From NCBI GenBank assembly GCA_018524725.1, contig JAEUWP010000238.1, positions 1 through 64,000 on the forward strand: a stretch of DNA of 64,000 nucleotides, given 5' to 3'. Source of the stretch: Podaxis mareebaensis (lineage: Eukaryota > Basidiomycota > Agaricomycetes > Agaricales > Agaricaceae). The notes beneath the pieces are model-generated. The model did no database searches. It was not told where the DNA came from and saw only the letters and a list, made by a program, of their open reading frames with translations. Shown one piece after another: positions 11,245 through 24,400 of this stretch (position 1 is the stretch's first letter; the number at the start of each line of letters is the position of its first letter). The position numbers and the translations under genes are program-made.

Positions 11245-12534
11245 GTTGCCCCGATTCCATGTCGCCATCGATGTATTTATTTTAACTTAGCTACTTTTGG
11301 CTTGTACTTGGAAATCGAATGCCCGCGCCAAGCCTTGATCCGCTGATCTAAGTCCGAATTTGATCATGACCTCAGTTGTCCTGATGAGTTGGTTGATACT
11401 CGTCCAAGGACGTAGTCTCAGACTGAAAACTGAAGGGATTACCACAATGCAGCTTCTGGTCGCCAAGTTCGCTTGAAAGGGGCAGTATACACAAAGGCCT
11501 ACGGGGACGTAGCTCATGTAGGGCTACTCAAGTGCTCTCAACCATGCTAATGGTCATTCCGGGAGTATCGACAATTGTTTGGTCCACGAACCAGTGAAAG
11601 AGGCGCCGGTAAATCCCGCATATGACGTATAGTCCAGCAATGTTTAATGAAGTTCGGATCCCGATATGGCATGATCAACGAGAGGTCTCCTCATCCGCTC
11701 AGACTTTTCTGAAAGAAATGCGCTCATAGGATTCGCTGTTTGAGTTCTAAGAGGTTTCAGCAGGTGTGAGGTGAGGTATCGATAGTTGGGCAGCCCTCTG
11801 AAATACCGACAAATAGTGGCATACTTCGATATGCTGGGTATACAAACCATCACGAAACCACCAGCGTGGAAGCATTAAGTCGTAGACCATGCTTAGAGAA
11901 TAAAATCACGGTTCTAATATCCATCACCCCAGTTTCTGCATTCCCAGCCCTTTCGATAAATTTGTTATGTTATCCACCATCCAAGACCTTCCCTTCAATT
12001 TTGTAGTTTGCATCGTAACGTCATCCCGCTCACTTCCGAGGTGGTTTGAAACTGGCGGCTTGAGCAAAAAAAAGTGCACTTGAGGGCAGCTGGCAAGCTC
12101 GCTGGAACATCTTGTGTCAGTGTGCAAATGCAATGATCGCACCACAGATCCTGTTAGTTCACTTTGGCCCCCTTCAACCATCAACCGATCACCGATCAGC
12201 GCTGCAAGAGTGGAATCACCCGAGTCCAATGCGGCTGGTTCGACGTTCGTGATCAGAGTGTGGATGGTGGGCTGGTGTATCGTAGAGAATTTCGATGGGG
12301 CTGGAGGATACTTATTATTAGCGGGGTTGAACGAAATCTTAAACGTCGTCGGAAGGAACTAATCTACGATTATCTCTGGATCTCGAGAACTCTTCGTCAC
12401 TCCTGCGAGTACCCTGTAACCTTCGCAATCAACCGAAAGGTACCTCTGTTATGTGATTTGGGTGAAGCCGGGCAAATCGTGTTGTGCCGGACTCAGAGAG
12501 AAGACAAAGGTGCAAAGTATGATTTCATCCTCCG
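11245..12534. other. Intergenic, no gene seen
   Basis: About 1.3 kb with only short unrelated frames between the tRNA and the 3' end of the lipase gene. No repeat or RNA structure was recognised. Confidence 0.55.
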
Positions 12535-13958
12535 TCACAGGCAGAACGGTTGAGTGGCCGGTATCCCGAAATACTATATCAGAAGCAAGCCTTAGTACAC
12601 AACTAGGAGAGCGGGTGTTGACTTTGGGGCATACCGTCCAATGAGCCGGATTGATTCCTTTACTTGGTATGCAAGCAGAACATGTCGGATCCTCGCCATC
12701 AGGTGCGCATGCACAAGTTGTCTCTTCGGATACGGGATGCGTGTACTGCCAATACTCGATTCCTAATATACATTTAGGCATCAGCACTGTCGTACGGACG
12801 ATAAATCAAGTACCATAGTCACCATGATGATGATAACCTAAGGAGGTCGGAATGATGGTGGGGACTCTGTAACCGAAGGATTTAGCCTGGGACCATGTTG
12901 GCGTCAGGGGCAGCATACCCGTCATCGCCGTGCACCACTGTATTTGTTAGGTCAGTACTCCGAAGAGGCATATGATGTATGACATTCCCTCACCTCGATA
13001 GGCATTGTTTCCAAATGTTTCATTGACAAATAGGGCGAATTCTTTATTCTGAAAAGTCGGAACCTTTGATCTCGCGCGTAAGATAGTGACGGTAAAGGCA
13101 ACCTACCCCAGCCCTCGGCGCACCATAAGAGTATGTTCTCAATGCCCTAGAATAGCAAGACTTCAGGACATGAAACTTCAAAATTTTCGGAGTAGGCGTA
13201 CTTCGCAGGGTATTGTAATTGTAAGGTGACCGCAGCAAATAGAGCAAGGACACCACCTAAAGAATGCCCAGATGTCACGATGGTGTAAGTCGGGTGCAGT
13301 TTCATTTGGCGAGAAACAATCATGTGGACTTCAAGTGCGATGGAATTCCAACTGGTCAAATGAAGGGTCAATGGCGTTTGAAAACCTCAGATGGTAGGAC
13401 TTACGACAAAAGGAAGCCAGTATGGACGCGAACCCCGGCTAACGTGGGTTAAATCGAACGTATTGAAATGAATAAAGGCTGGAAGCCTACAAGGTGCAGA
13501 CACGCCAGGTGCGATGAATGGTACGAGAATAACTTGAGCGTCTGCCATGAATGCAAGAATGGATGCGCTTAGGGAGAATGTCAGCTCCTCAAATATACTA
13601 AAGAGGTTTTGTACATTCGCAGAATCGCACCTACCTTCCGCGAAACGCGACAATTATCTCTCGTCTGTCATCATCTCTCGCCACGTATCCTTGAATATCC
13701 CCTCCAATGGTCGAGAACTGTCCCATGCAATATCATAGAGTGGATCATGTGCACGTCTCAGCCCACATACCGGCATCACGAGCTTCTTTCCATTTGGACG
13801 GGGACAAATAACACTATAAGCCGAAGAAGCGTATTTGAAATAGTGGACCAAGTCCCGGTACAACTCTGATTCATCAATTCGTTGAGAGAAACGCGTAGAC
13901 AACTTGTAGGATAAACCTCACCAGGGCTGATCGAACCTCTTACTGAGGATGAATCCAT
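12535..13958 (-). CDS. Class 3 lipase (alpha/beta hydrolase)
   Basis: Triacylglycerol lipase-type serine esterase of the fungal lipase_3 family. Twelve small exons: 13958-13922, 13865-13771, 13717-13635, 13597-13491, 13438-13405, 13351-13202, 13146-13107, 13048-12994, 12937-12919 (19 nt), 12866-12823, 12762-12635, 12573-12535, giving about 276 aa. Hallmarks: AFRG (oxyanion strand), VTSGHSLGG with the nucleophile Ser, YSYGAPRAG, HGDDGVPTIIP with the acid residue, and GYHHHGIEYW with the catalytic His. A Cys-rich end (CACAPDGEDPTCSAC) suggests disulphides and secretion. The N-terminus is uncertain: the frame stays open to an ATG at 14075, and a hydrophobic, signal-like stretch in another frame near 14010-13970 suggests that a spliced first exon was missed. 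Intron 4 is very short (37 nt) and should be checked. Confidence 0.87.
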
Positions 13959-14524
13959 CAAGCAAGCGGGCGGGCACTGAGAAGCAGAATAGGAAGCCTT
14001 GGAATGATGAGCTCGGCGTCTAATTTTGGCGTCAGGGTCGATCCCTTTTCGGAAGTTCCCGAACTTGGTTCTCATGAAATGATTGCAACCTCAACTCGTT
14101 CCGTGTGCCATACATATAGAACTCCCTACTATAGCCGCCTGATACTCACTAGCCAAGAACCGACTCCGCATACAAAGGTAGCCCTGGATTCCAATGTCTT
14201 CGAATGTCAGTCTGTTGCATCGTCCGAGTGTCTACAGGCGTCCAGGGAAGAGCCTTGCCCGGCGTGGGGATCGTTCCTTGTCCCGCAAAAATTGATTGCT
14301 AATGCCTGCCAGAACTACAGTTACATGCTTACTCCCATTGGGTGTTTCCGACAAATTGATTGTGAATCGTGTAATACTGATGATGCCAACTGCGATCTCT
14401 TTCAACCCACGGCTGGCGGTTTTTACCATACAATCCCACGGCGATGTGCATCTTACCTATAAAAAAGTCGTAAAGGTCGAGGATGATATGACATCCCAGT
14501 TACTCTTTGAACTCTCCTGCTGGC

Positions 14525-15736
14525 ATGCTCTTACCGTGCGCTATACCCTTCCTTTCCATTGCATGCTTCGGGCTGGCTGCAGTGCCTCAATCGAGAGCGC
14601 TTCGACGCACATGTGCCCTCATTCTCGTTGCCCACTATACTCAGATCATCTCCCGCTCATACCCGCCCGACACTGCCAAATTCCCCATCTATCAAACTGC
14701 CCTATTGCTCGGCATCATGCTCCTTGTATATTTCGACCATGCGATTCTCAATGATGCATACATCATCCACAAACGACGTGGACAAATACTTCCATTGACA
14801 ACAATGCCGTTTCATCATCGCCTGTGGTGGTCCGTCAACATTATGCTCAACCAGCGGGGTGTATACTGGTCCTGGGAGATACCCCATTTGCGCCGTTCAG
14901 CCCTTTCTCGATGGTCTTTCGTTGGTTACCAATTTCTCCGTATCCTCGGATGTATTCTTGCCAGCGACCTTCTAAGATACCTTCGTGCAAGGAGTCCTGG
15001 ATGGCAGGTGGACAGTGGTGAGGGATTCGGGACTCGAGGTTTCGCCTGGCAGACGTACAATGTCATGCTTTTCTGGGTGACGGTCATGGCAACCCAACTA
15101 TTCATGTACAGCTTCTTGTCAATGATTACCGTTGGTTTTGGTGTGTACGAGCCTGGAGATTGGCCTTCATATTATGGGCCTTGGGATAGTCCGAAGAGTA
15201 TCAGGAAATTCTGGGGGTGAGTAAATCCCACTACATAGTCATAAAGTGTGCCTAATACTGTGTTCAACTAGCCAAACTTGGCATCAATTGCTTCGTCGGG
15301 TATAGCATCTTCAACCGAATGCATATTTGTTACCCCACTAACGACTTCAATGTAGCCTTTACAAGCCCACGGAAGATTCGTTGCACAAGAAATCTTGGGC
15401 CTCAATCCGAAGGGCAATGCATCGTCTTACACCCAACTGTATATTGCATTCCTACTCTCCGGTATCTGTCATGGGGCGGGTGATTGGGCAGCAACCAGAG
15501 AATTTCGATACTCTTGGAACACCTTTATGTACTACATGTTACAAGCCGTGGTTATTACTGTCGAAGATGGTCTGATTGCTCTTGGTAGAACAGTTGGTAT
15601 TTACAGGATACCGTCTGTGATTAACTACGCCTGGGTTCTATTTTGGATGGGTTTATTAGGGCCGATTTGGATTGAGGGCATGGTCAAGGGTGGGATCGAC
15701 GTTACTCCTCCATTTTCTTTGATTTCGTTGTCTTAG
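14525..15736 (+). CDS. Wax-synthase-like MBOAT acyltransferase
   Basis: Multi-pass membrane protein of the wax synthase-like (MBOAT_2) family, about 366 aa, three exons: 14525-15216, 15272-15299 (28 nt), 15356-15736. Relatives transfer acyl or acetyl groups to alcohols, including acetylation of fungal terpenoids; the substrate here is unknown. Visible features are hydrophobic segments from the N-terminus on, the family block FWGQTWHQLLRR joined across both introns to PLQAHGRFVAQEILGL, and the FLLSGICHGAGDWA segment carrying the putative active-site His. The ATG at 14525 starts directly with a hydrophobic helix; the frame has no earlier ATG after the nearest stop. It is divergent from the lipase gene, with about 570 bp between the starts. 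Confidence 0.88.
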
Positions 15737-17373
15737 GTTTAGCAAAGATACAGTCACCCACTTAAGGAAGACAAAAGTAGCTCCACAGCCTGTATCTGAA
15801 GTTGGGCGAATTTCAAAGCCGAAATGCCACTTTAATGTCTCGGGATGGAAAAGCTCCCGAAAGCTCCAAATCCTTCTTTGGATCTTTCCCACTTCACGTT
15901 CACGTCATTTTGGAGAAACCTGTGATGCGCGCTAGATTACTCTCAGCAGAAACACTGCCTTTTCAGCAACAGCACTTCCCCCACAAGTGAGCTGTAGTTG
16001 AAAAAAAAAAAAAAAAAAGAGGTAAAGTGCCGCCTCAAATTCCGCCTACCCCTTCGGAGTAGAAAGAAGGTAGGGCAGGCGCCTATTTGAAAAGGGCACT
16101 TGACGAGTTCCTTGCCTCCCGCCTCAAGAAGTTGTTCCTCTTCTACAATAATATATACTCCCATCGCCATGTGGAATTCAAAATATGGGGGAATGTACGT
16201 GATTTTTTGTGGATATTAGACGCCAGGTTGCCTTGAAACCGAAACTCTTTCGCAGACTTCATCAACCTCATATACCATCTATCTTCGATACCGCCACTTT
16301 CTCCAAGTCCGGGATCTAACTACGGATCCGACGCCATGCCCTCGACAGCATCTTGCGGCTTAGTCATTACGACGTATCAGATTCGGTTACTACACATCCA
16401 AGCCCCTATTAACGTCCAGGATCTCCCGACTCCGAATCATACCTCATATTTCATTCCTTTTCATCTCGCTGAATCAAAAGTCCTTGAACTTTGCCTCATT
16501 CTATACTTGATATACTTCTAATCAATCATACAAGAAGTTTTCTCTGGTTTCCTCCCGATTCTTGAATCTTTCAGCTCTTCAAATGCATACAAACCATACA
16601 CAGGAATGATTTACTCTGGATATGCAAAAAAGACCTTGTACACATACAGCGATATCAAGTAATGTCCTGGCACCTGTTCTCCCAAACTTCTACCTCCTCG
16701 CTCTCCTCATACTTTCTTAAGTGAGCTATTCAAGTTATTCACCTCATTACATATGTCTTTCTGAATGCTCTTTCAACCTTTCGCACTCCCCAGAGCCCAT
16801 GAAGATCACTGATTCAGCCACTGACAGATGGACACTAACGTCACTCTACCCATTCCCCGAGCCTGCCTCTTTAAGATCACCAGAGTAACCAGTGTTTCAG
16901 AGACCTGACGTACTGATAGGTTTATTCCTACGCGCATCAAATAGTTATGGCAGTCCAGAGTAAATTAGTTCTAGGTATGGTCCGAAGTGCGCCCGATAAT
17001 AACGATTGTCGTGTGGAATATGGGAGGATCAGGTGTAAGACTCGTGTGACTCGAGCATGGGTTTGCTGGTAAGTCCATGTCACTCGACGTTTTTCCTTGC
17101 ATCTTGCCCTACAGATGTCGAAGTCAGAGGGCGGTGCGTTCTTGAGATCAAGGGGAAGGCATGATTCCCCGGTGCTCGGGCGTTTCACTGGGGTAAGGAG
17201 CATTGGTAATTATTATCCTTTATGAGCGGCGTTACTCTAGGGGACAGAATAAAATACAGTATTGAATATCACAAAAGTGACACAGGACAGTGAGCCTAAG
17301 CTACCTATTAGTGCACCGTTGGATACTCAGTAGATGAGCATCTCCGTACCGAAGCGCGACCGGAACTCCTAAT
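15737..17373. other. Intergenic, 1.6 kb, no gene seen
   Basis: It separates the acyltransferase from the 3' end of calpain copy 2. It is AT-rich in places and holds an A18 run and a nearby imperfect inverted repeat, listed separately. The open frames show no domain or splicing pattern. Confidence 0.5.
16001..16101. repeat. A18 run followed by imperfect inverted repeat
   Basis: Eighteen consecutive A bases at 16001-16018 precede a stem-like pair: the left arm 16025-16050 (AAGTGCCGCCTCAAAT...GCCTACC) against the right arm 16069-16101, whose reverse complement begins AAGTGCC and contains TCAAAT and GCCTGCCCTACC. The pairing is imperfect with a loop of about 18 nt. It could be a hairpin or the remains of a small element; its nature is unknown. 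Confidence 0.45.
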
Positions 17374-20261
17374 TCAACGCCTCCAAGGGCTCCGACTTGA
17401 ACCTCTACTCCTACTTCTTCCCCTCAAACTTGCTTCCCCATCAGTTGAGGACTGATCATCACCATCGTCATCATCAGTCAATACCTCTCCGATCCTCCCA
17501 ATGATCTCAATTACATTGTCCGTCTCCTCTGCACTGGTCTCCGCTTTCCCGTCACTACTCACGTACACCCTCAGTCCAAGATATATGGAGTGTTCATCAT
17601 CCCTTGGCATTTTGAAATTCGTCGACTTTTCCTGCGGGGAATCACCTGCCGCAGGACTTGCAGGTCTCGACCACTGATCTGTGGGCCCAGGCCCGGCATA
17701 GTTATAGCTGTAGTGGTTCAATGAACTCGGCCCTGGAGCAGGTCCTACTATGTGCGAGCCGCAACTGCCGGTGCCAACGCGAGTGTCGCACTTATATCCG
17801 TTGTATCGAGGTGGCGATGGAAGCGATTTATGCTTTTGTCCTTTCTTCCCCTTTTGCCTACTCCGTTTGGACGTTTTCGTTATTGTGCGGCTATCCTGAG
17901 GGCGAATTTGGACAGTAGGAGGTGGGATGGTTTCTATTGGAAGGGTGGGCTTGGGCTTGTTCGTATTCCTGGCTCTGATTTTCTTCACGACAACAGTGGT
18001 GGTTTTAGTGACTTCTTCGATGTTGCTATCTGATTCATCATCGCTGAAGTACTGTGTCTCCGCATCAGAGGTGTTGTTATCTTCGCTCTGGTTTTGCTTT
18101 GCTTTTTTCTTCTCGTAGCGCCGTTTGTCAATTTGGATGAGTTCTTCAAGTGGTCGTGGCAAGAAACGTTTATTGCGTCTATCGAGTGGCGGTTAATTAA
18201 TAGCATAGCTCGAGCAATTGTAGGGACTTACTCTGGAGAAACATCTGATTTGGAGCAGCAAGGAAGAGTCAGCAAAAATGTGATGACAATACTCTGTAAG
18301 ACTTACTGGATACGATCGACCTGCCCTCCGCCCGCTTCGTTATTATCCTCGAAAGCCTCAAGAGCTGCCAATCCTCAACACTAATCTCCTATATTATTCT
18401 GTTATTGGTGGATTTCAAGGGGTATAGATCAATGCGACTTACCAACGGAACAGTTGAGTCGATTGAACGGTCAATCCGTGCCTTCAAAGAGTGTCAGGAC
18501 CCACCGCCTCGAAGGGTTTCATTAGAGGAATACCCACATAGACAATGTAAGTTCCAGCTTCCAAGTGGGTTTCAACACTAGCATCGCGCGCTTGGAACTT
18601 GTTATGCTGAGACTCCGTGATCGGCTCATCGGCACCCTCCTTGACAAGCACGAAGTCAATTGTCCAGAGCGACCTGCTTGCAATGTCTCTGAAGTATCGC
18701 GTATTGAGCTGGGCGAGGGAAATTACAGCGAAAGCTGCGGCTGGAAGGGTGAAAGTGACTGGGAAGGGCATTAGCAGCGATGAACAGTCTGGGGCTAGAA
18801 GGAACCTACATGACACATCACCATAAGAGAATGCCGTCGGCAACATTCTACAGGGTACACATAGCCATTTAGACGACATCCTCCATGATGAGTCGAACAG
18901 GAGCGTCCGGTCGATATCGGTGAAGCATTCCAGCCAATCATCATCTAACAGAAAATGGTTTTCTTAAGACTGTAAGCGGGTTCCGTGTACACTCACACTC
19001 CATTATAAATTTCCCATCATCTCCAAACGAATGACCCAGCTCATCCAAAATGCTAATCCACTCCTTCGTCCACTCCTTCGAGCCGTCCGACCAACGGCCT
19101 GTCCATTCCACCTTGCCCCACGGGTTCCTCAACACGACGAACCTCTTTCCTCTGCATTCGACTGCACGAAGGACAGCGTACGCATGTGCGGTGACGAGGC
19201 CTTGAACCTTAACATCCGACGATAGCGTTTGATTGGTGTTCAAGTGGCTGATCTGACAAGTGAAGAGTCGGTCCTTGTTCGCTCGTAGAAGCTCTTCTGT
19301 CCAGAAACGGTCCGGATCCAAAATGTCCTGCCCTCGACGCTTAGAACACAATCTGGATCGGTTCTAATTAAAGGCTGTGCTTACATTTATAAAAAGACTC
19401 TTTGAAACACCTCCTGTGAGATCTTCCAGCGCTTCACACGTCTTCCCCAGGTGCAGGTACGCGTAATGTCCATGAAGCTTCGCGTAAGCCTTCTCAATTA
19501 AGGGCACCCACGTTTCATTGTGGGCGCTAGAACGCGCAAAATACAATGTCTTCCCTTCGTTTACGGAAGCGGACTTGAGGTAATATTCCTTGTCGTCATG
19601 ATACAGGCTTTGCTCGAAGGGCGCAAGGTCTTCAAACTTCGGCCGACGTGTGAACAATAGACTACACACTCAAATCAACACCAGACTAACGTGTTGGAAC
19701 TACTAAGGGGTGGCTCACTCGTCGATGATGACATCAACCCAGCGGTTATCGCGGAAGAAGATGAAACCATAGATGCCCACGCTTTCGTCACGCTATTGCC
19801 GCCTAAACACGAGTAAAGGTTCCTCAGAAGACATACACTCACTGCCACACAGAGTTGTTCCAAGAGGCCCGGGGCAGTCGCTACTGCAGAGAGCGCGGAA
19901 AGGAACCAGCAGTCACCAATACATCCTTGTACAACTTGTGTTGAATCGGGGGTTCCATTTGCGAAGAATTCAGCGTTCTTGAATATCTTGGTTGTGCGAA
20001 GTACATCTGAAGGTGAGAAGGCTTCGCCTGGTTTGACAAAAAGTCCGTTCAGACAGCGGTATTTGTCATTCTCCAGATCAAATTCGACATCTCTGCCCAA
20101 AAGCGTCAGTGGCAAATGCAAGGGACTATGACCAAATGTACCCACCGAAACTTTCGATTCCCCGCCCTGCAGTCCCTTGCGATGCGTTCCACTCGTTTCT
20201 TGCATGACGCGATGACAGAGTCCAGCTCCGGAGTGCGTAAAAGACTTGGCTTTTTCGTCAT
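17374..20261 (-). CDS. Calpain-like cysteine protease, copy 2
   Basis: Paralogue of the gene at 1480-4319, about 780 aa. Exons: 20261-20146, 20092-19843, 19792-19719, 19661-19385, 19327-18997, 18944-18810, 18758-18538, 18481-18443, 18388-18307, 18244-18232 (13 nt), 18178-17374. Catalytic Cys about 100 (GDCWFLSAL), His about 287 (TAHAYAVL), Asn about 307 (LRNPWG). The C2L region starts near FTFTLPAA. Exons of 250, 74, 331, 135 and 221 nt equal those of copy 1. Copy 2 lacks the intron after DLTGG and has gained one after RSIDSTVPL. The C-tail is longer, Asp/Ser/Arg-rich, and repeats the YLGLRVY segment. The start at 20261 is the first in-frame ATG; it gives a shorter N-terminus than copy 1, so a missed first exon is possible. 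Confidence 0.9.
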
Positions 20262-21490
20262 GTAGGCGAGCAAGTGGACAATCGGTATCAAAAGAATGGG
20301 TTGCGATGAGGTTGTTAGGGCGCGTCATTCAGTGAGCTGTGGTCGGATATATATGTTCCCATATAACAGATCTGAGCAGTCATTAACAGCTTTGCCATCA
20401 GATCCGAGATTGTCGTGGCAAGCAGGTAGTTCTATCAGCGGCGCCTAATTGCACAACCCTAGGGACTCGCTCGACGAATGCGCCGATATCATTATTCCGG
20501 GCTGTGCACGCGCTTGGAGAGGAATCAAACATTCATATCATTCAGGGGGACCGGGAAGGCTTACCAGAACAATGCAAGCTTAGTCTCTCTCCACGAGTCA
20601 GTTACAGTTCTGTCGGTTTGTTGGACCAAAATATGTGAGAGTTCTGCCCCGCGTGATTCAAACCACCAGTACAAATTCATCTACGCTGTGTGCACGTGGG
20701 TCGAAGCGAGGGTTTGGGGGACTACCATAGCATGTGACGGTTTAAAGGCGTGGCTCACTGCAATTGCAATTGCGGGGATACGCGGGTGGAAGGGCAGTGC
20801 ACATTCGATGACGGGCGGAAGTGTCCAAGTCATGACCAATCAAGATTTGTACCAAATGCAAACCCCTTGTGCAAGTTTCTTGTTTATGTCTTTCATATCG
20901 CTCCCCTTCAACCATAATATAATACACATTAGTGATTGGGATTCCAAATTAACTGCCTTAATTCGCAAAATCAAAGTGAGGGTTATGCACTGTGCTTTGG
21001 TGCGTGCCCACGGGACCGAAGAACTCGAGAGTGGCACTCCGGTCCTTATCGATGGGGGCTATCTGTTTTCGACGATAATTTCCTTACAAATGTTCCTGCT
21101 TCGATGGGATCACCAGGTCGACCGATGACCGACCTCGAATTACGCAGGCCTTCTGTCCGAATAAAGCACCAGGTCGGCCTCTTTCAACATAGCTTCTATT
21201 ACTATTCAAATGGGACTCCAAAACTTAATTCTACAGGATTTGCTTCTGCGTATACCACATCGGGCAAGGTTTGTCCCACCGGGCTGGGGCTCCAATGAGC
21301 AAATCAACTACCTTGTGAATGTTTCGATGGTGGGAATACACCACCAAATAACATCGAAATCCTTGATTGGGGTACCCACCATACAAACATGCACCGCTAT
21401 TGTTCTAAACATTACGCCTCGAAGTTCGGGGTGGTCCCACGTATATTCTACGTTGGAGAGCATGGGCAGAGTCTTTAAAGGCTCTTCAGC
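20262..21490. other. Intergenic, no supported gene
   Basis: Upstream region of calpain copy 2 and 3' flank of four-TM gene A. A 216-codon open frame (20478-21128, plus strand) exists but shows no domain, no neighbouring splice pattern and no paralogue here; I treat it as chance. Confidence 0.5.
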
Positions 21491-24400
21491 TCAGCCAGCG
21501 CACATCGTATCATGTTGGCGGTTTTGTACATCGTTCACATCGTTAGTCATAATTAATTGTTCAAGCCTGTGAGGCTGACTGGTATCCGAGATCGTCTCGA
21601 CAACGGTATTCATCATTTGATGCGTTACTTCCTCTGGTGAGTGCAGCGGCTCCGCGTGTTCCGTATCCATGTTTATCGAGGGTCCAGGAGCACCGAAGGG
21701 TATCGGCAATGTATCCGGTGGAACGGCCTTGCGTCCCATGGACGACGATCGACTCTTGCGTCGAGGGCGGGGAATGCTACTTCTCCCTCTTCTCTCATCT
21801 GATTTATGGACAGGACTAGGCGAGCGACCTCTCCTATCATACAAAAAAGTCGTAGGCGGAGAATTTCTTCGAGATGAGTATGACGGGCTTGCGGTGCGGA
21901 TGACACTCCTTTCTCGCCGTCGGCTGGGAGGTGTCCTCGATCGAGAGCAAGAAATAAATTCTCCCCGCTGCGGCTGCCAGCCTGAATCACCATATAGTGA
22001 TAGTGGCGGCGAGGGGCCGCGGGGAACAAGAGGTCGGACCAGGTTCGACCACGGTGATGATCTTGTCCCATGGAACGCTGGGTTTGCCGCTGGGCCGTCT
22101 CCGAGACCTCTGGGTCCTAGAGTTGCAGCAATATACGGAGTCTGATCGCTATCACTTGATCTCCCCGACGATGAGCTTGGTCTAGGTATGATAGTAGTCT
22201 GGGGATATTGAGGCGGGGGTGGATATGCAGGAGCAGGGACTGTAGTTGCGATGAAGCTTTCGACGCGAAGCTTCCACGCCTCGTCCATCCGCGTGCCATA
22301 TTTCCGGAAGGTGTTCATAATGAGGGTACCATAAGCTATGCCCGTTCCCAGGACAACGCAAATGAAAATGCGGAGGCCGAGCTCGGTTGAAGGAGATACA
22401 GGGAAGATGTAGTCGGATGGTAGATTCGCGCGCGCTCGCCACATGAAGAGCATGATGCACATTATGAAAGTGAGGATTGACCTGGGATCGCGTCAACGCC
22501 TGAGACTATTGTCCATTCCAAGGGACATACCAGGCAAGCCAGATCACGGGCATCGCTAACATGACCCAAACATTCCAAAAAATAGTTTGAGATTTTCGTG
22601 CTTCCTGAAGATTTGGTCAGAAGCTGAGGAAGAAAGTCTTGTCATGACGCACTAGAGCCCACTCGGCAGCTTTATATGCTTTACGCATGCTCGAAAACCG
22701 AATGATAAACAGGCAACCGTATAATACACTGAGAAGAGCACAGATAAGGGACCAGAAGGCGACATATCGTGTAATAGGGTCGTCGGCTGCACCTTGGATC
22801 TGGAACATTGTCATTATTGCACTGCAAGGCCAGAATGAGAAATGACCTTCCAAATAACATGATGTAGGCGACTTACGATAGGAGGAGTATAGAGATAATG
22901 TTGAGTGTCTTCCACTCCCTCATGAGATTATCAATAAAGTGCTCCCATCCCGTTTTCAGTCTTTGATACGCTGGGGATAAGTTCGAGGTCTCCGGGGAGT
23001 AATAGTATCCCAGACTCAGCATGTTGTATTGGAACGTCTTGTTATCTTCGGCCGTGGCTTGGAGTGCCATGTCCTTGATCTCCTCGAGGGTGAGATCAGC
23101 TTCTTGAAAGATTCGATCGACTCGAGAGAAGTATAGAGCTGGAAGGCGAAGGAGAAAATGCAGATAAATCTGCCGGGGCAAGGTGTCAGTGACGAATGCT
23201 TCCATGTAGTGATAGAGTTTCGGAGGTTCTTCGTTAGCCTGCGGGTATCGCTCAGGCGTGCCCACGCGACTGAGCGGACGAGGATAATCAGTCCCGAGCT
23301 CGTCTTTGTCTTCCATGAAGCGCACGAATGGAGGGTGGGTTGCTGGCTGACCAAACGTGCGAGAAGGGACAGAATGCAGTACTGGAGTGTATCCGCCAGT
23401 CTCCGCTATGGAAGGTACACTTTGAGAGTGGACAGAGGTCCCGGTACCCGCAACTATAGGAGGGCCCGAGTAAGAGAGCGGCATTGGAGGGGATCCTCCA
23501 ACTGGAGAACTTGGGTGCCACGACCTCCACGAGGATGTCTGTGTTTCCAGTTTCTCGTGATCCGCATATTCGAGGGGCTCCTCTTGTGGGCTCGTCGGGT
23601 TGTAGGCAGAAAACAGGGGAGAGACCGCAGAGCTTTCGGAGTGAGTTTTTGGGACCTGGGGCTGTTGTCGTTCGGGACTGGGTGAGTGGCCAGGACGATT
23701 AGAAGGCCGCGGGTCATGCCCAGCTGGGATATGCCAAGATTTCCAGGGACTACGGGAACGGCGATGACGACTATGGGATCGGAGGCGAGAGTGTGGACGG
23801 CGAAATTGAGAAGGGGAACGGGAACGTGAACGAGAGCGAGTACGACGACGATGTGACCTGGAGCTACGACGGGAACGGGAACGGGAACGAGAACGAGAAC
23901 GAGAACGAGAACGATATAACCTGGGGTTGGGACGAGAACGGGAGCGGGAACGAGGGCGAGAGGGGGAACGAGAACGAGAGCGTGACAGACGACGAAATCG
24001 ACTCCGGCTGCTATTACTGTCTGCTTCCTGTGGTTTTGCTGCGTCGAACACCCGCCTCTGCCCATGTGAGCTCCCAACAGGTTGGGACGTGACCACATTC
24101 CCTGGAAAGGGTGTGCCTGATGATGTTCCCGACCGCCTCCATGACGCTCGGCTGATTAAGTCTGATTGCTCATCATCCGATCGTATGATGACTGGTGGGA
24201 TAACCGGTGGGTGGGCAGACGGGGGAGGTTGCACAATGACTGGTGGCTGAGTAGCCTGGGAAGGCTGTACTCGACCAAAGGAAATTGGAGGCTGAGAGGT
24301 AAATGGAGGTCGAGAGAGGTACTGTGACTGGGGCTGAGGAGCGGACTGAGGGGCATTTAGAGTCGAATGGGGATACATTGGCTGAGAATGATATATGGGC

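Noticed and set aside
20478..21128. 216-codon plus-strand open frame upstream of calpain copy 2
   Set aside because: No domain, no paralogue, no convincing splice partners and a composition unlike neighbouring genes. Probably chance.
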